Shown one piece after another: positions 11,351-22,742 of a stretch of DNA of 64,000 nucleotides. This DNA comes from Hofstenia miamia (taxonomy: Eukaryota > Xenacoelomorpha > Acoela), in the NCBI GenBank assembly GCA_004352715.1, contig SCFE01000054.1, forward strand, positions 522,829-586,828, in the 5' to 3' direction. Within the stretch, counting starts at the first letter, position 1, and the number at the start of each line of letters is the position of its first letter. The position numbers and the translations under genes were made by a program. Below the pieces are notes generated by a model that saw nothing but the letters and a program-made list of their open reading frames with translations, did not search any database and was not told the origin of the DNA.

Positions 11351-11682
11351 GCCAATTATGTTTCGGCGATTATATATAGAGTGAAAACTACAGTGCTCAG
11401 ATCAAGGATTTGTCATTTGTCATTATTCGCTAAACTGGTTGCAGTTATAATAGTGTGATCAAGCATATAATGCTTCTAAAATCCTTGATGGAAGTCAAAG
11501 AAATTTGTGTTCACTATGTTGCGAACAGAGATAGAAGTGGGGCAGATTGTTGTAAACTGCCCTGCCCACATTTCCACATGCTGAAATCTGCCCATATTGC
11601 CCCACGCTTAATTTTCTCCTGTCACAAAGCGCCTACCTAAGAATTTCTGCTCCAAAACTACTTGCGATGATATATATTTACC

Positions 11683-11750
11683 AAGGGCGGATACAGAAGG
11701 GGGGCGAGGGGGCCCGGGCCCCCTCTAAAATAAGAAAAATTCATTAAAAT
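11683..11750. repeat. G-run short repeat (GGCGGATACAGAAGGGGGG type)
   Basis: A G-rich then C-rich segment stands between the diverged parts of the inverted-repeat arm and is missing in the right arm. Related starts occur at 38404 (GTGGCGTAGCTC...), 51893 (CTGGCGTACGCAAGGGGG) and 53776 (GAGGCGCGTTTAGG). They probably mark the ends of one dispersed non-autonomous repeat family. Confidence 0.5.
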
Positions 11751-11939
11751 TTTGCAGTGACAATCTGTCTGAAGAAACACTGAAATGAAGCTTGATATTT
11801 ACTATCATTGTCAATTTTTTCAATGCTTTCCAAATTAACACAAATCAAATTTTCATTTTTGAATTTCGCCAGAATCAGAATTTTCCACCAAGACTAAATT
11901 TTGTTCTTCATTTTCATCATCGCAAGAATTGATTTGATT

Positions 11940-13103
11940 CATACGAAATGATGTAGATGAAATCTATACACCATAGAAATTTGAATAAGAAATATGGAAT
12001 GTGGCATATTCCTTGGGAGTGATTTGTTTATCATGTGTCTAAGCCATTTATCACAGGTTCCGGATGTATACATTTTTGAACAATTTCTATTCTGAAGCAG
12101 AATTCCATACTGTGCACAGTATTTGAAAAAAATATTATTTGTAAGACATGATCCACGTTTGATCGTATAAAAAACACGTCAAGAAAATCTTTGATGTTGT
12201 AACATCAAATCAGTTTGCTAGTATTAAGATTGTAAAATTAACATAAATACATTTTGTTTAGGTTAAAATTTGAGAAAAATGTGTGATAATCTAATTCATA
12301 AAAAACTGAAATAAAGTAAAAAAAATATTTGAACATTAAATGATAAATAGAAAGACGGAAATATTAACGAGTCAAAGCAAATTTATTAATTACAGGCTAT
12401 TTAAAAAATAATAATGAAATATATATATAATATATAAGTGTGTGCATTTTCTATTGCTATATAAAATTTTGGAATGATTGTATTGTAGTTTAGAATGCAT
12501 ATTTGTCTATTTTTTTTAATAATTCCTTCTTATTTTTTTCGATTTGGATTTCATGATATAAGTTTTTCCATGCCTTAATTGCTGTGTTGTGAAAGCTATT
12601 ATAATATTTATCAAAGCATAAAAAATTTCGACAACGTTCATTTAATTTAATACGTTGTTTTAAGAACCAAATTGCGGGTTGACCAAATTGGAGTTTTAAT
12701 AATATTGATAAGATATGCATTTTAATTTGGTAGTAAAGAGATAAAATTTTGTATTTTAATCAATAATCGGATGCATTTCCATGTTTTTGCGCGAAATTGA
12801 GTGTTCTTAGCGACCAATTGAAAGTTTTAGAGAAAAGAATGCGATATTTTGATTTAAAATTTGTAAAGAGAAATGAACAGTATTAATTGTTTGTGCTATC
12901 CATTTGAAATATTTCTGAGATGATAAAGATACCTAACTCCAGAAGCCATTTTTGTAATTTTAGTCATTAAGAATTGTTCGAAATTTAAGTCATGTCGATT
13001 TAAAAAATAAATACAAAAATTAGTTAAGAAATGTTTATTCAAGCAATATTTAAGATGAATGTAACAAAAGCAATAGTTTATTTAAATAGAGCCATAAGTT
13101 CCT
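11940..13103. other. 3' flank of orphan exon D, no gene seen
   Basis: This is AT-rich DNA homologous to, but clearly diverged from, 24260-25440 in the other arm. The ORF at 12490-12720 (-) has a disrupted counterpart at 24629-24820, so it is not under evident coding constraint. Confidence 0.6.
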
Positions 13104-13451
13104 TTAATTATATTTGCAGATTGGATGGTTATAAGAATTGACCATTCCCCAGATGCCTGAAGGATCTAAGGTGTCCCATTGGATCTCATCCTCCTTGCCA
13201 ATTTCAAGAGAGACAATGTTTTCAGCCAAACTCGCTGCGCCAGTTTCAGCTACAGTTTTGCCAACTTCCTTAGCTGCAACTTTGATTGTTTTTTCAATGG
13301 CTTCTTTTGAAGCATACTTTGAAATTTTTTTCATAACAGCTTTTGCTGCTAACTTTGCAGATGTTTGAGCGGCAGCCTTCGCAGCCAATGAACCTCCAGC
13401 AGTAACAACTGTAGATCCAATTGTGACTACGACATCAATAGCTGACGTAAC
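13104..13451 (-). CDS. Copy D, orphan last exon (Ala/Lys-rich C-terminal module)
   Basis: This 348-nt terminal exon has a CTATTTAG acceptor and phase 0 entry. It encodes a hydrophobic stretch (TIGSTVVTAGGSLAAKAAAQ), an Ala/Lys-rich helix region, then QWDTLDPSGIWGMV and NHPICKYN-stop. It differs from B at a handful of residues (for example VSLEIGKE against ASFGTGKE) with no frame damage. No matching upstream exons are visible on the minus strand before the gap at 15742, so this looks like a partial inverted duplicate of copy B. Confidence 0.75.
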   Translation of the reverse strand, partial: VTSAIDVVVTIGSTVVTAGGSLAAKAAAQTSAKLAAKAVMKKISKYASKEAIEKTIKVAAKEVGKTVAETGAASLAENIVSLEIGKEDEIQWDTLDPSGIWGMVNSYNHPICKYN

Positions 13452-14062
13452 CTAAATAGTCATTGATAAACAAAATTGCAATGCCTAATTCAACAACTAT
13501 GATCATTTCGTCATTATTAGGATCTTACTTAGCATTCCCAATCCCGTTTTAAGTTTTTGGTATAATACTTCTTAAGTCGAAACTCAGATACCTATAAACT
13601 TGTGTTTGTAAAAACAAAACCACATTATTGTTATTCTTAAATAATTTTTTGCTTCTTCATTAATTTCATGATTCCATTTGAGTATTTAACAGGAGAAATT
13701 TAATTACTAAGCGCTTTAATAAATATAATTAGAATTAGAAATTATCTACTTAAGTCAGAAAATTACATCTGACTAACAGTTAGACAACTATAATATTATA
13801 TTAAGGCCGTCAGGAAAAATAATGAGAATTGTCTGGAGGCTTGGACATCTGTTACTGGGTTTCGTTCATGCAGGCGCTCTTTCTCTGGGGATGATTTCTT
13901 TGAGGGAGGGATCAGGGGACTTGGATATTTTGTTTGTAGGGCTTTGCATATTTTGAAACGATCATTTTTGAACACGAAGTAAATTTAGTACTGAATCATT
14001 ACAAATGATATTTGAGTTCATTAATCTTTTTGTACTTTATAGAGAATACATAGTCTATTTGC

Positions 14063-14618
14063 TCATCCCCAAGCAGTCATGCAATAAGTTACTGACTTTT
14101 GGGCATTATAAAGATTAAATGAAAGAAGCTGCATAATGAGATAAAAAGTTCTGGTAAGTTTCTTGGATAGATGATCAACATGGATTTCAAAGCAAATTTT
14201 GATATCTAGAATGCTTCTCAATAAGTTCATGCTAATTAGTCGCATGATGCATGAAACTGTGGTTGCCATTTCATGCTTTTGGTTAAAAGAAATTGAAATT
14301 TTTTGGGAGTTTTGTTCATTTGGAATAATTTTTTTTCATTCGACAGCAATTCTTAATTTCTGCAATTGCAGCAAGCGCTTCATCCTTGCCCATTTTACCA
14401 GGCACACAGCATTTAATCTCGTCAGCAAATCTGACCTCATAAACAATATTGAAAAGTATTGGTCGCAAGATTGTGACGTCAGGGACAGCAAGAGAGTTTA
14501 ACCTAATATTAAAATTTTTACAATCAAGGAAGACGCATTGTTTCAGATTATCAAGCAAATCACAAATGACAGGAATCAAACCTCGTAAGAATCCTTGATG
14601 AAATGAGCTTTTTAGCAC
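14063..14618 (-). pseudogene. Non-LTR reverse transcriptase fragment (left arm)
   Basis: Two frames read as decayed LINE reverse transcriptase. The first has a VPDVTILRPILFNIVYEV segment (a relic of the VPQGSxLGPLLF motif) followed by RFADEIKCC (the xADDTK box with a changed second Asp). The second ends in SVTYCMTAWG, like the HLNYCxxxWG segment after the RT core. Frames are broken between the parts. The identical mirror copy is at 22743-23300. Confidence 0.6.
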
Positions 14619-14763
14619 AAGGCGATGTTAAAGTCGATCAAAAATTGTAAAGCGAAAATCCTGATATAATCAATATCAGGTTTCGGAAATTATTTGCAGT
14701 TCTATAGAAGCCGAAGATGTGTGTGTTCCGTTGATAATAATTTGCAGAACCCAAACTTAGCCT

Positions 14764-14958
14764 ATGGCAATTGAGTTTTTTAGTAAAGGTTGGCAGATGA
14801 AATTTCGTAAGCTAACCGTTCGAAGCTTCCAGATCGAACACGCCCTATGGAAAAACAACCCTTTTCAGAAAGTCATTGTATATTTGATACTAAATCAGAA
14901 GAAAATTGTGAAAATTGTTTTTGAATACCCAGTAGGTGATACCATCGCTTCCCATTAG
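14764..14958 (+). other. Unrecognised 64-codon ORF duplicated in both arms
   Basis: This ORF is identical at the protein level to 22403-22597 (-). The identity reflects the very similar arms rather than proven coding function. It lies antisense to the RT remnant region and has no motif. Confidence 0.2.
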
Positions 14959-15741
14959 AGTTTTCTATATTTTTTGAGTAAGTTATGAACCTGGTGAAGA
15001 ACTAAGGAAAGATTTGAAAGATCAGGAGCCATTCATTGTGGTTTTTGATTGTTAGAATCTTTTAAAATTTTCTTATTCTCAAGATTATTTAAGATGCCCT
15101 TGTATATTTCTGTCCGTATATATAATTCATATAATCCCACTATTTCTTATTCTCAAGTTTATTTATGATGCCCTTCGAAATAAGAAAATAAAGCTTGAGA
15201 ACAAGAGATTTTTGAGTGAGATCATGCATTGGAGTTAATTTTTTTTATGCGACCCCACGAAATAAGAAAACTAATTTTTGGAAATTTGTACCTTTTTGAG
15301 AGAGATCATGCATTGCTTTAAGCATTTTTTGAATAACCACGTGACAAATATTCATAATAATTATGCCTATTTATGTGTTCTCAAAACACATAAACATTAT
15401 ACTTTGGAAAAATTAAATAGAATTCACTTTATAAAAGACAGGCTTGTCCAGTGAAGTCGGGATTAGTGGGACACTATGGGAATCCTCATGGGAATCCTGG
15501 GATGGGGGTGGGGTAGAGATGAAATCTCGCAGCATGGACTTGATGGAGGTTTGTGGACTACTATTGTAACTTCAAATTCCATTATAAGTGTTCCTGAAAA
15601 ACTCTCGAAAATCAAAGAAGAAGACGTATCTATATTTGTGGTCATAGGCAAAGATATCAACTTCAACTGTCGCAATTGATTAACATTATTATAATAGAAA
15701 TATACTACCTCCTTCCATTCTATATATATATATATATATAT

Positions 15742-16741
15742 NNNNNNNNNNNNNNNNNNNNNNNNNNNNNNNNNNNNNNNNNNNNNNNNNNNNNNNNNNN
15801 NNNNNNNNNNNNNNNNNNNNNNNNNNNNNNNNNNNNNNNNNNNNNNNNNNNNNNNNNNNNNNNNNNNNNNNNNNNNNNNNNNNNNNNNNNNNNNNNNNNN
15901 NNNNNNNNNNNNNNNNNNNNNNNNNNNNNNNNNNNNNNNNNNNNNNNNNNNNNNNNNNNNNNNNNNNNNNNNNNNNNNNNNNNNNNNNNNNNNNNNNNNN
16001 NNNNNNNNNNNNNNNNNNNNNNNNNNNNNNNNNNNNNNNNNNNNNNNNNNNNNNNNNNNNNNNNNNNNNNNNNNNNNNNNNNNNNNNNNNNNNNNNNNNN
16101 NNNNNNNNNNNNNNNNNNNNNNNNNNNNNNNNNNNNNNNNNNNNNNNNNNNNNNNNNNNNNNNNNNNNNNNNNNNNNNNNNNNNNNNNNNNNNNNNNNNN
16201 NNNNNNNNNNNNNNNNNNNNNNNNNNNNNNNNNNNNNNNNNNNNNNNNNNNNNNNNNNNNNNNNNNNNNNNNNNNNNNNNNNNNNNNNNNNNNNNNNNNN
16301 NNNNNNNNNNNNNNNNNNNNNNNNNNNNNNNNNNNNNNNNNNNNNNNNNNNNNNNNNNNNNNNNNNNNNNNNNNNNNNNNNNNNNNNNNNNNNNNNNNNN
16401 NNNNNNNNNNNNNNNNNNNNNNNNNNNNNNNNNNNNNNNNNNNNNNNNNNNNNNNNNNNNNNNNNNNNNNNNNNNNNNNNNNNNNNNNNNNNNNNNNNNN
16501 NNNNNNNNNNNNNNNNNNNNNNNNNNNNNNNNNNNNNNNNNNNNNNNNNNNNNNNNNNNNNNNNNNNNNNNNNNNNNNNNNNNNNNNNNNNNNNNNNNNN
16601 NNNNNNNNNNNNNNNNNNNNNNNNNNNNNNNNNNNNNNNNNNNNNNNNNNNNNNNNNNNNNNNNNNNNNNNNNNNNNNNNNNNNNNNNNNNNNNNNNNNN
16701 NNNNNNNNNNNNNNNNNNNNNNNNNNNNNNNNNNNNNNNNN
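15742..16741. other. Assembly gap of exactly 1000 N inside an AT tract
   Basis: Both flanks are pure (AT)n, so the join is not supported by unique sequence. The inner end of the left inverted-repeat arm coincides with this gap. Confidence 0.95.
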
Positions 16742-16814
16742 ATATATATATATATATATATATATGCATGTGCATATTTATATGTATATCCATGTGTATA
16801 TGCATATGTATATA

Positions 16815-16913
16815 CCGTAAAACCTGTAACTGAAGGCCATGGCCTTTTATTTTTCAACCTCCTGGCTAGGGTGGCCTTCTATTACAGGTGGCCTTCAATT
16901 ACAGGTTTTACGG
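16815..16913. mobile_element. 99-bp MITE with TA duplication
   Basis: The termini CCGTAAAACCTGTAACTGAA and its inverted partner ending GGTTTTACGG form near-perfect inverted repeats of about 27 bp, bounded by TA on both sides. GGCCTTCWATTACAGG is also repeated directly inside the right arm. The TA target suggests a Tc1/mariner-dependent element (inference). Confidence 0.8.
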
Positions 16914-16935
16914 TAAATGTACATACATATATAGG

Positions 16936-16968
<33 letters not shown>

Positions 16969-17252
16969 TATGTGTATAACTCGTTATAAAATAGTACTAT
17001 AGTAATTTATCCATAGGCTGGAAGATTTCTTTTGTAATTTATGTGAATTGTATATATGTGTATTTGTGAATTTAATGACGCTATTTAAATAAATTATGAG
17101 TTACCTTTATCTGAATAAAGAATCTATTATTTTATCTTATCCTGTATATGTATATATAGTTTTTTAGTCATTACTCTACATGTACTTTTATATAATGAAT
17201 TTTTTGCAACAGAAATTATATTTCTACTCAATTGATATTCTTTACGTGAATC

Positions 17253-17590
17253 GATCAATACCGTCATGCATTTCGTACTGCAATGAATCGTGTTACAAAC
17301 CAAATTCGTACGATTATTTTTTATCGGTGGATGTCTGGTCTGAACGCCAAACAAATATGGAATGAAGTTACTAAAACACTTGAAACTAATGTTGTTAGTG
17401 TGGATACCCGTCAAAACTGGGTGAGCAACCAAAATTTTCAAATGCAGGGACAATGAACACGCTGTTTGCACTTGGTTGGAAAATAAGTCTGAAAAATTTC
17501 TCTCCAAAGGGATTAGGTCACCACCAGACCGCTGGAAAAGTTGCATAGACAATGAAGGAAGGTACTTTGAAAAATCGTATTATACGGATG
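17253..17590 (+). pseudogene. Internally deleted mariner-type transposase
   Basis: The first frame (17253-17456) reads like the N-terminal helix-turn-helix of mariner transposases (TIIFYRWMSGLNAKQIWNEV, then VVSVDTRQNW). An overlapping +1 frame (17450-17590) reads like the extreme C-terminus (CTWLENKSEKFLSKGI, then PDRWKSCIDNEGRYFE). The whole catalytic D,D34D core between them is missing. This is therefore a deletion derivative that cannot make active enzyme. The minus-strand 141-codon ORF here is a shadow. Confidence 0.65.
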
Positions 17591-17799
17591 ACAGTCAATT
17601 AGTAACTACTCAACATGTTTGTTCATTTTTGCTTACATTCTTGTTTATCAGCAAATACTTATTACTCAAGCCTGTATATATATATATATATATAGATTTT
17701 ATCAATAATTTTTTGAAATACTCCAGAATTTATTTAAAAATGGAACTTCTTTCGTTTTTGAATATCATAAAGTAATTACACAATTTTCTGATTAGTTGC

Positions 17800-18587
17800 C
17801 ATTGTCATCTGCACCATCTACATTTGTCAATTCTTTTCTCTTAGTTGGGTTGCGAATTATATTCCAGGACCTAATTTCAGCTTTATCCTGAAAGTAATCC
17901 AATAAGAGTCTCTATCCGAAACCGCAATCGTACACTCAGGCATTGACAGATAAAGAAGACTTTATAGTTGTTTTAATCAACTCGATAGCATGATTAGTGT
18001 CCTCTGAAGGAAAAACCTCGTCCCATCGTTGATTATGCACTAATGTCATAAAGTCATTATACTGTTTAGGCGAATGCCGTCTGACCATAATTTCCTTCCT
18101 TTTTAGTTTGAGTTTCTGTACCGGCTGTAATAAAACTGCTAGAGAGTGGTCACTGGTGAAACTTTTTCAACACTCTTAATCAAAGGAGGATGGTAAGTGA
18201 AAATTTTATGCAGATATGAATTTTTCCTATTAGGAGATTCAACTACATTTGTCCAGTTCAAACGACTGACAAGTCTTTTGTGTCTAGTTTATTAAAATCA
18301 CCACCGCATAAAACTGTATCCGTACTTCCATGCATCAACTGCTTTGTTCTATATATTCGATGATCTGCAAACTCTGCAACATTATATGAATTTGAAGTTG
18401 GTGGATAGTAGACCACTATGACCACAAAAGACCTGTCATAGGCATCACACAAAGTGATTTTTAGCCACATTATTTCATTCATATCCGATTTCTCCAAAGT
18501 ATCAACAACAAGTGACCCCTTCCTTATGCAGCTTATTACATGATTTATTTTTGCATCTGCATATGTTCCTATCATGTCTATATATAT
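17800..18587 (-). pseudogene. LINE endonuclease (EEP/APE-type) remnant
   Basis: The minus strand encodes SFVVIVVYYPPTSNS and VLCGGDFNKLDTKDLS, the YxPP and GDFN boxes of non-LTR retrotransposon endonucleases. After frameshifts near 18258 and 18150 it continues with SDHSLAVLL (the SDH catalytic histidine box) and KRKEIMVRRHSPKQY. Further stops follow downstream. The N-terminal part lies in the adjoining gap. It is clearly inactive. Confidence 0.75.
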
Positions 18588-19587
18588 NNNNNNNNNNNNN
18601 NNNNNNNNNNNNNNNNNNNNNNNNNNNNNNNNNNNNNNNNNNNNNNNNNNNNNNNNNNNNNNNNNNNNNNNNNNNNNNNNNNNNNNNNNNNNNNNNNNNN
18701 NNNNNNNNNNNNNNNNNNNNNNNNNNNNNNNNNNNNNNNNNNNNNNNNNNNNNNNNNNNNNNNNNNNNNNNNNNNNNNNNNNNNNNNNNNNNNNNNNNNN
18801 NNNNNNNNNNNNNNNNNNNNNNNNNNNNNNNNNNNNNNNNNNNNNNNNNNNNNNNNNNNNNNNNNNNNNNNNNNNNNNNNNNNNNNNNNNNNNNNNNNNN
18901 NNNNNNNNNNNNNNNNNNNNNNNNNNNNNNNNNNNNNNNNNNNNNNNNNNNNNNNNNNNNNNNNNNNNNNNNNNNNNNNNNNNNNNNNNNNNNNNNNNNN
19001 NNNNNNNNNNNNNNNNNNNNNNNNNNNNNNNNNNNNNNNNNNNNNNNNNNNNNNNNNNNNNNNNNNNNNNNNNNNNNNNNNNNNNNNNNNNNNNNNNNNN
19101 NNNNNNNNNNNNNNNNNNNNNNNNNNNNNNNNNNNNNNNNNNNNNNNNNNNNNNNNNNNNNNNNNNNNNNNNNNNNNNNNNNNNNNNNNNNNNNNNNNNN
19201 NNNNNNNNNNNNNNNNNNNNNNNNNNNNNNNNNNNNNNNNNNNNNNNNNNNNNNNNNNNNNNNNNNNNNNNNNNNNNNNNNNNNNNNNNNNNNNNNNNNN
19301 NNNNNNNNNNNNNNNNNNNNNNNNNNNNNNNNNNNNNNNNNNNNNNNNNNNNNNNNNNNNNNNNNNNNNNNNNNNNNNNNNNNNNNNNNNNNNNNNNNNN
19401 NNNNNNNNNNNNNNNNNNNNNNNNNNNNNNNNNNNNNNNNNNNNNNNNNNNNNNNNNNNNNNNNNNNNNNNNNNNNNNNNNNNNNNNNNNNNNNNNNNNN
19501 NNNNNNNNNNNNNNNNNNNNNNNNNNNNNNNNNNNNNNNNNNNNNNNNNNNNNNNNNNNNNNNNNNNNNNNNNNNNNNNNNNNNNNN
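18588..19587. other. Assembly gap of exactly 1000 N
   Basis: Unknown true size. Any trefoil and linker exons of copy B could be here or in the gap before it. Confidence 0.95.
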
Positions 19588-19698
19588 ATTTTCGTACTCT
19601 GCGTTAAAAATTTGCGCCAGATACATATTTGTATATATATATATTTCTATATAGGAAAGCCATTTGTAAGAGATGAAAATAATGAATACCTGATTTAG

Positions 19699-19898
19699 AA
19701 CCGTCTGAAATTAAATTTAATCATGAGTTAGTAAAACAAGATCAAAACAACGAAGTTGTTGAATTCTGCTGGGCTACTACCTATGGCAGAGGAGTCGGTC
19801 TCATTCCTACCGAATGCGGTGAATTTCAGAAGCAAGGCTTGCTTTGTTATCCAAAATGCAAGTTACACTACACCGGCCTTTTGTTCGTTTGTTGGCAG
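19699..19898 (+). CDS. Copy B, YGRGVG cysteine-rich exon
   Basis: The acceptor CTGATTTAG gives phase 1 entry, matching copy C, and the donor is TGGCAG|GTAGTT with phase 0 exit. The exon encodes EVVEFCWATTYGRGVG, IPTECGEFQKQGLLCYPKC and LLFVCWQ. It is the first of the three cysteine-rich repeats and is intact. It is 27 nt shorter at the 5' side than the C exon (60001-60227) because the acceptor lies further in. Confidence 0.78.
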
Positions 19899-20310
19899 GT
19901 AGTTATCTTGCAATTTTCGTTGTATAGCAGTTGATTTTCATAGTGTTTCTAAGCTTAATAATTTTAATGAAACTAATAGATCAACATCATAGTAAGTTTT
20001 TCACAGAGAAAATATTGTTATGAGGTTCATAATTCTGTTATTACTAAAAAACCGCTATTATTGTTAGTTGTTGCAATAAACTCTAAGGGCAAGTTTGGCT
20101 ATGACATAAATGCCTTTGTGCATTTGCTGCGATCAAAGTAAAATTTATGATAGAAGACTACAACGCAAACTTTAAGACTTCAATGTATAAAAAATCTTAT
20201 ATTCTTTGCAAGAAGCATATATTAAGCAGGCCAGCATTAAAGGGATCATCAAAGTGGTCGGTACAGTGATTTTCGAAAGCTGTTAACGCTAAATTGAGCA
20301 CAACATTTTA

Positions 20311-20350
20311 CATATCTATCTATCTATATATATATATATATATATATATA
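20311..20350. repeat. (ATCT)n/(AT)n microsatellite
   Basis: CTATCTATCTAT runs into a pure AT tract in the copy B intron. The surrounding 20340-20640 is homologous to the corresponding introns of A (3.2-3.45 kb) and C (61.45-61.8 kb). Confidence 0.85.
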
Positions 20351-20642
20351 CTTAAATACATAACAGTCGCACTCCATATTGCACTGAAATTAGTATGTTG
20401 TTTAGTACAAAGAGTTCCGTGCTAATATAAATGAGAGAACTAAATTATTTCAATATTTAACATGTGATGTTCTTGGATATCATAATATAGCGGCGCATAT
20501 GTACATAATGCGCATTACAGATTTATGTCATTTATCAATCAACTTCCATCTGTACATCTGTACTTACGATTCCTTAGGAAACCGCTTATATTTCTTTAAT
20601 ATAACAGAGTAACAAGTTGATTTTTTTATGAAAGAAATTTAG

Positions 20643-20814
20643 GATTGCCCTGAGGGTTATGCAGATCACGGTGCCTTCTGCTTTAAGCCTCCACCATATG
20701 GTAGAGGATTTGGTTATCCTTGGAAATTCGGTGATCCTTTGTCTAAACAAGGAATGATTGAAAGATGTGAAGCTGATCATAAAGAACTGGGATGTGAAAC
20801 ATGGTGAGCAGTTG
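20643..20814 (+). pseudogene. Copy B, YGRG exon with in-frame TGA
   Basis: This 172-nt exon runs from phase 0 to phase 1. It encodes DCPEGYADHGAFCFKPPPYG and RGFGYPWKFGDPLSKQG. Codon 55 (20805-20807) is TGA, where A has GGA: the reading is CETW-stop-AV. All splice sites are intact. The sequence ATG|GTGAGC across the stop could act as an alternative donor at 20804, which would remove the stop but shift the frame into the next exon. With the ordinary donor the protein ends here. Called broken, with the caveat of alternative splicing or assembly error. Confidence 0.7.
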
Positions 20815-20881
20815 GTAAGTATGCGTAATGAATCTACGTGGATTAAACTTACATCAAATTTTTTTCACGAGTTATCTTTAG

Positions 20882-21186
20882 CTTATCCGAAATGCAAAAA
20901 GGGATACCATAATGTTGGATGCTGCATTTGTTCTCCAGACTGTAAGGATGGTCAGGTAGACATTGGAATAAGTTGTGCTAAAAAGTCTTACACGCGTGAA
21001 ACTATTCTTCCAGACTGTACCGAGGATCAAGAATATGATTTTGGCTTATGTTACAAAAAGTGTGATAAGGGCTACAATGGCGTTGGCCCAGTATGTTGGG
21101 GTTCCTGCCCTGCAGCTACACCTATTAACTGTGGAATGGGATGCGCCATTGACCACGACACTTGCATCTGGAATTTGTTTGATCAG
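20882..21186 (+). CDS. Copy B, cysteine-rich repeat exon
   Basis: This 305-nt exon has a TTATCTTTAG acceptor and a GATCAG|GTAAAT donor. It encodes YPKCKKGYHNVGCCICSPDC, SYTRETILPDCTEDQEYD, FGLCYKKCDKGYNGVGPVCW and NCGMGCAIDHDTCIWNLFDQ. It is open throughout and differs from A and C at few residues, mostly conservative. It lies downstream of the TGA in the previous exon. Confidence 0.8.
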
Positions 21187-21598
21187 GTAAATAGTTTTGT
21201 AATATAGAGAAAATGGAAGACAGCTTCGTAAATGTAAAAACAAATCTGCACATTATTGCCAATAGTAATAGCAACTTGTTCCATTTTTGTGCTTAAATTT
21301 TATATTAATGGACCCCAATTTTAAGTTGATAACAATTTGTAAATTTAATTAAAAACTATGATGCATGAAGTACTGCCGTGCGAGTAAGATATTTTGAATG
21401 CTGCCCCGATTGTCAAACCGTGTTTTTATTGATCTTACATAAATATTTTATAGTCGATATCTTTTCCCAGGATTTAAGCATGGGGCAGAATTTTGAACCA
21501 CCCCCCATGGGGCCTCACGTTTCCGACGACAAAAATTAAGTGTATATTATATCTGTGGTAATTATTTTGGTTTACTGTTTTATCTCCAAATTTTTGCA
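21187..21598. other. Copy B intron, no gene seen
   Basis: This is intron sequence after the GATCAG donor. It is not alignable by eye with the same intron of A and C, which are nearly identical to each other. Confidence 0.5.
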
Positions 21599-21641
21599 TA
21601 TATATATATATATATATATATANNNNNNNNNNNTATATATA
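21599..21641. repeat. (AT)n tract with an 11-N gap
   Basis: The AT tract is interrupted by N at 21623-21633. It is directly followed by GAATGGAAGGAGGTAGTAT, the inner end of the right inverted-repeat arm. Confidence 0.9.
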
Positions 21642-22742
21642 GAATGGAAGGAGGTAGTATATTTCTATTATAATAATGTTAATCAATTGCGACAGTTGAA
21701 GTTGATATCTTTGCCTATGACCACAAATATAGATACGTCTTCTTCTTTGATTTTCGAGAGTTTTTCAGGAACACTTATAATGGAATTTGAAGTTACAATA
21801 GTAGTCCACAAACCTCCATCAAGTCCATGCTGCGAGATTTCATCTCCACCCACCACCTCCCAAGAATTCCATGAGGATTCCCATAGTGTCCCACTAATCC
21901 CGACTTCACTGAACAAGCCTGTCTTTTATAAAGTGAATTCTATTTAATGTTTCCAAAGTATAATGTTTATGTGTTTTGAGAACACATAAATAGGCATAAT
22001 TATTATGAATATTTGTCACGTGGTTATTCAAAAAATGCTTAAAGCAATGCATGATCTCTCTCAAAAAGGTACAAATTTCCAAAAATTAGTTTTCTTATTT
22101 CGTCGCGTCGCATAAAAAAAATTAACTCCAATGCATGATCTCTCTCAAAAATCTCTTGTTCTCAAGCTTTCTTCAGAAATATACAAGGGCATCTTAAATA
22201 ATCTTGAGAATAAGAAATAGTGGGATTATATGAATTATATATACGGACTTAACATATACAAAATCATCTTAAACAATCTTGAGAATACGAAAATTTTAAA
22301 AGATTCTAACAATCAAAAACCACAATGAATGGCTCCTGATCTTTCAAATCTTTCCTTAGTTCTTCACCAGGTTCATAACTTACTCAAAAAATATAGAAAA
22401 CTCTAATGGGAAGCGATGGTATCACCTACTGGGTATTCAAAAACAATTTTCACAATTTTCTTCTGATTTAGTATCAAATATACAATGACTTTCTGAAAAG
22501 GGTTGTTTTTCCATAGGGCGTGTTCGATCTGGAAGCTTCGAACGGTTAGCTTACGAAATTTCATCTGCCAACCTTTACTAAAAAACTCAATTGCCATAGG
22601 CTAAGTTTGGGTTCTGCAAATTATTATCAACGGAACACACACATCTTCGGCTTCTATAGAACTGCAAATAATTTCCGAAACCTGATATTGATTATATCAG
22701 GATTTTCGCTTTACAATTTTTGATCGACTTTAACATCGCCTT

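Larger units (their letters stand above)
11346..15741. repeat. Left arm of a large inverted repeat
   Basis: This arm is the reverse complement of 21634-26535. Both inner ends stop at the same AT tract next to GAATGGAAGGAGGTAGTAT, and both outer ends stop at an AT tract next to TTAGGC or GCCTAA. The inner 2 kb (about 13.8-15.7 kb) looks essentially identical to its partner. The zone around the last exon and outward is clearly more diverged, and 11.68-11.93 kb carries material absent from the partner. The spacer contains copy B's upstream exons. Confidence 0.85.

Noticed and set aside
12490-12720. 76-codon minus-strand ORF in the left arm
   Set aside because: The counterpart in the other arm (24629-24820) is shorter and differs by frame changes, so there is no sign of coding constraint.
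15463-16857. Long ORFs across the AT tract and 1000-N gap
   Set aside because: Gap sequence plus IYIYIY translations of (AT)n; no coding evidence.
17127-17552. 141-codon minus-strand ORF
   Set aside because: It is the antisense shadow of the mariner fragment on the plus strand.
18502-19698. Four overlapping ORFs of 355-380 codons
   Set aside because: They span a 1000-N gap.
20802-20820. Use of ATG|GTGAGC as the normal donor in copy B
   Set aside because: It looks plausible as a donor but changes the phase relative to the next exon and is absent in A and C; kept only as an alternative explanation for the TGA.
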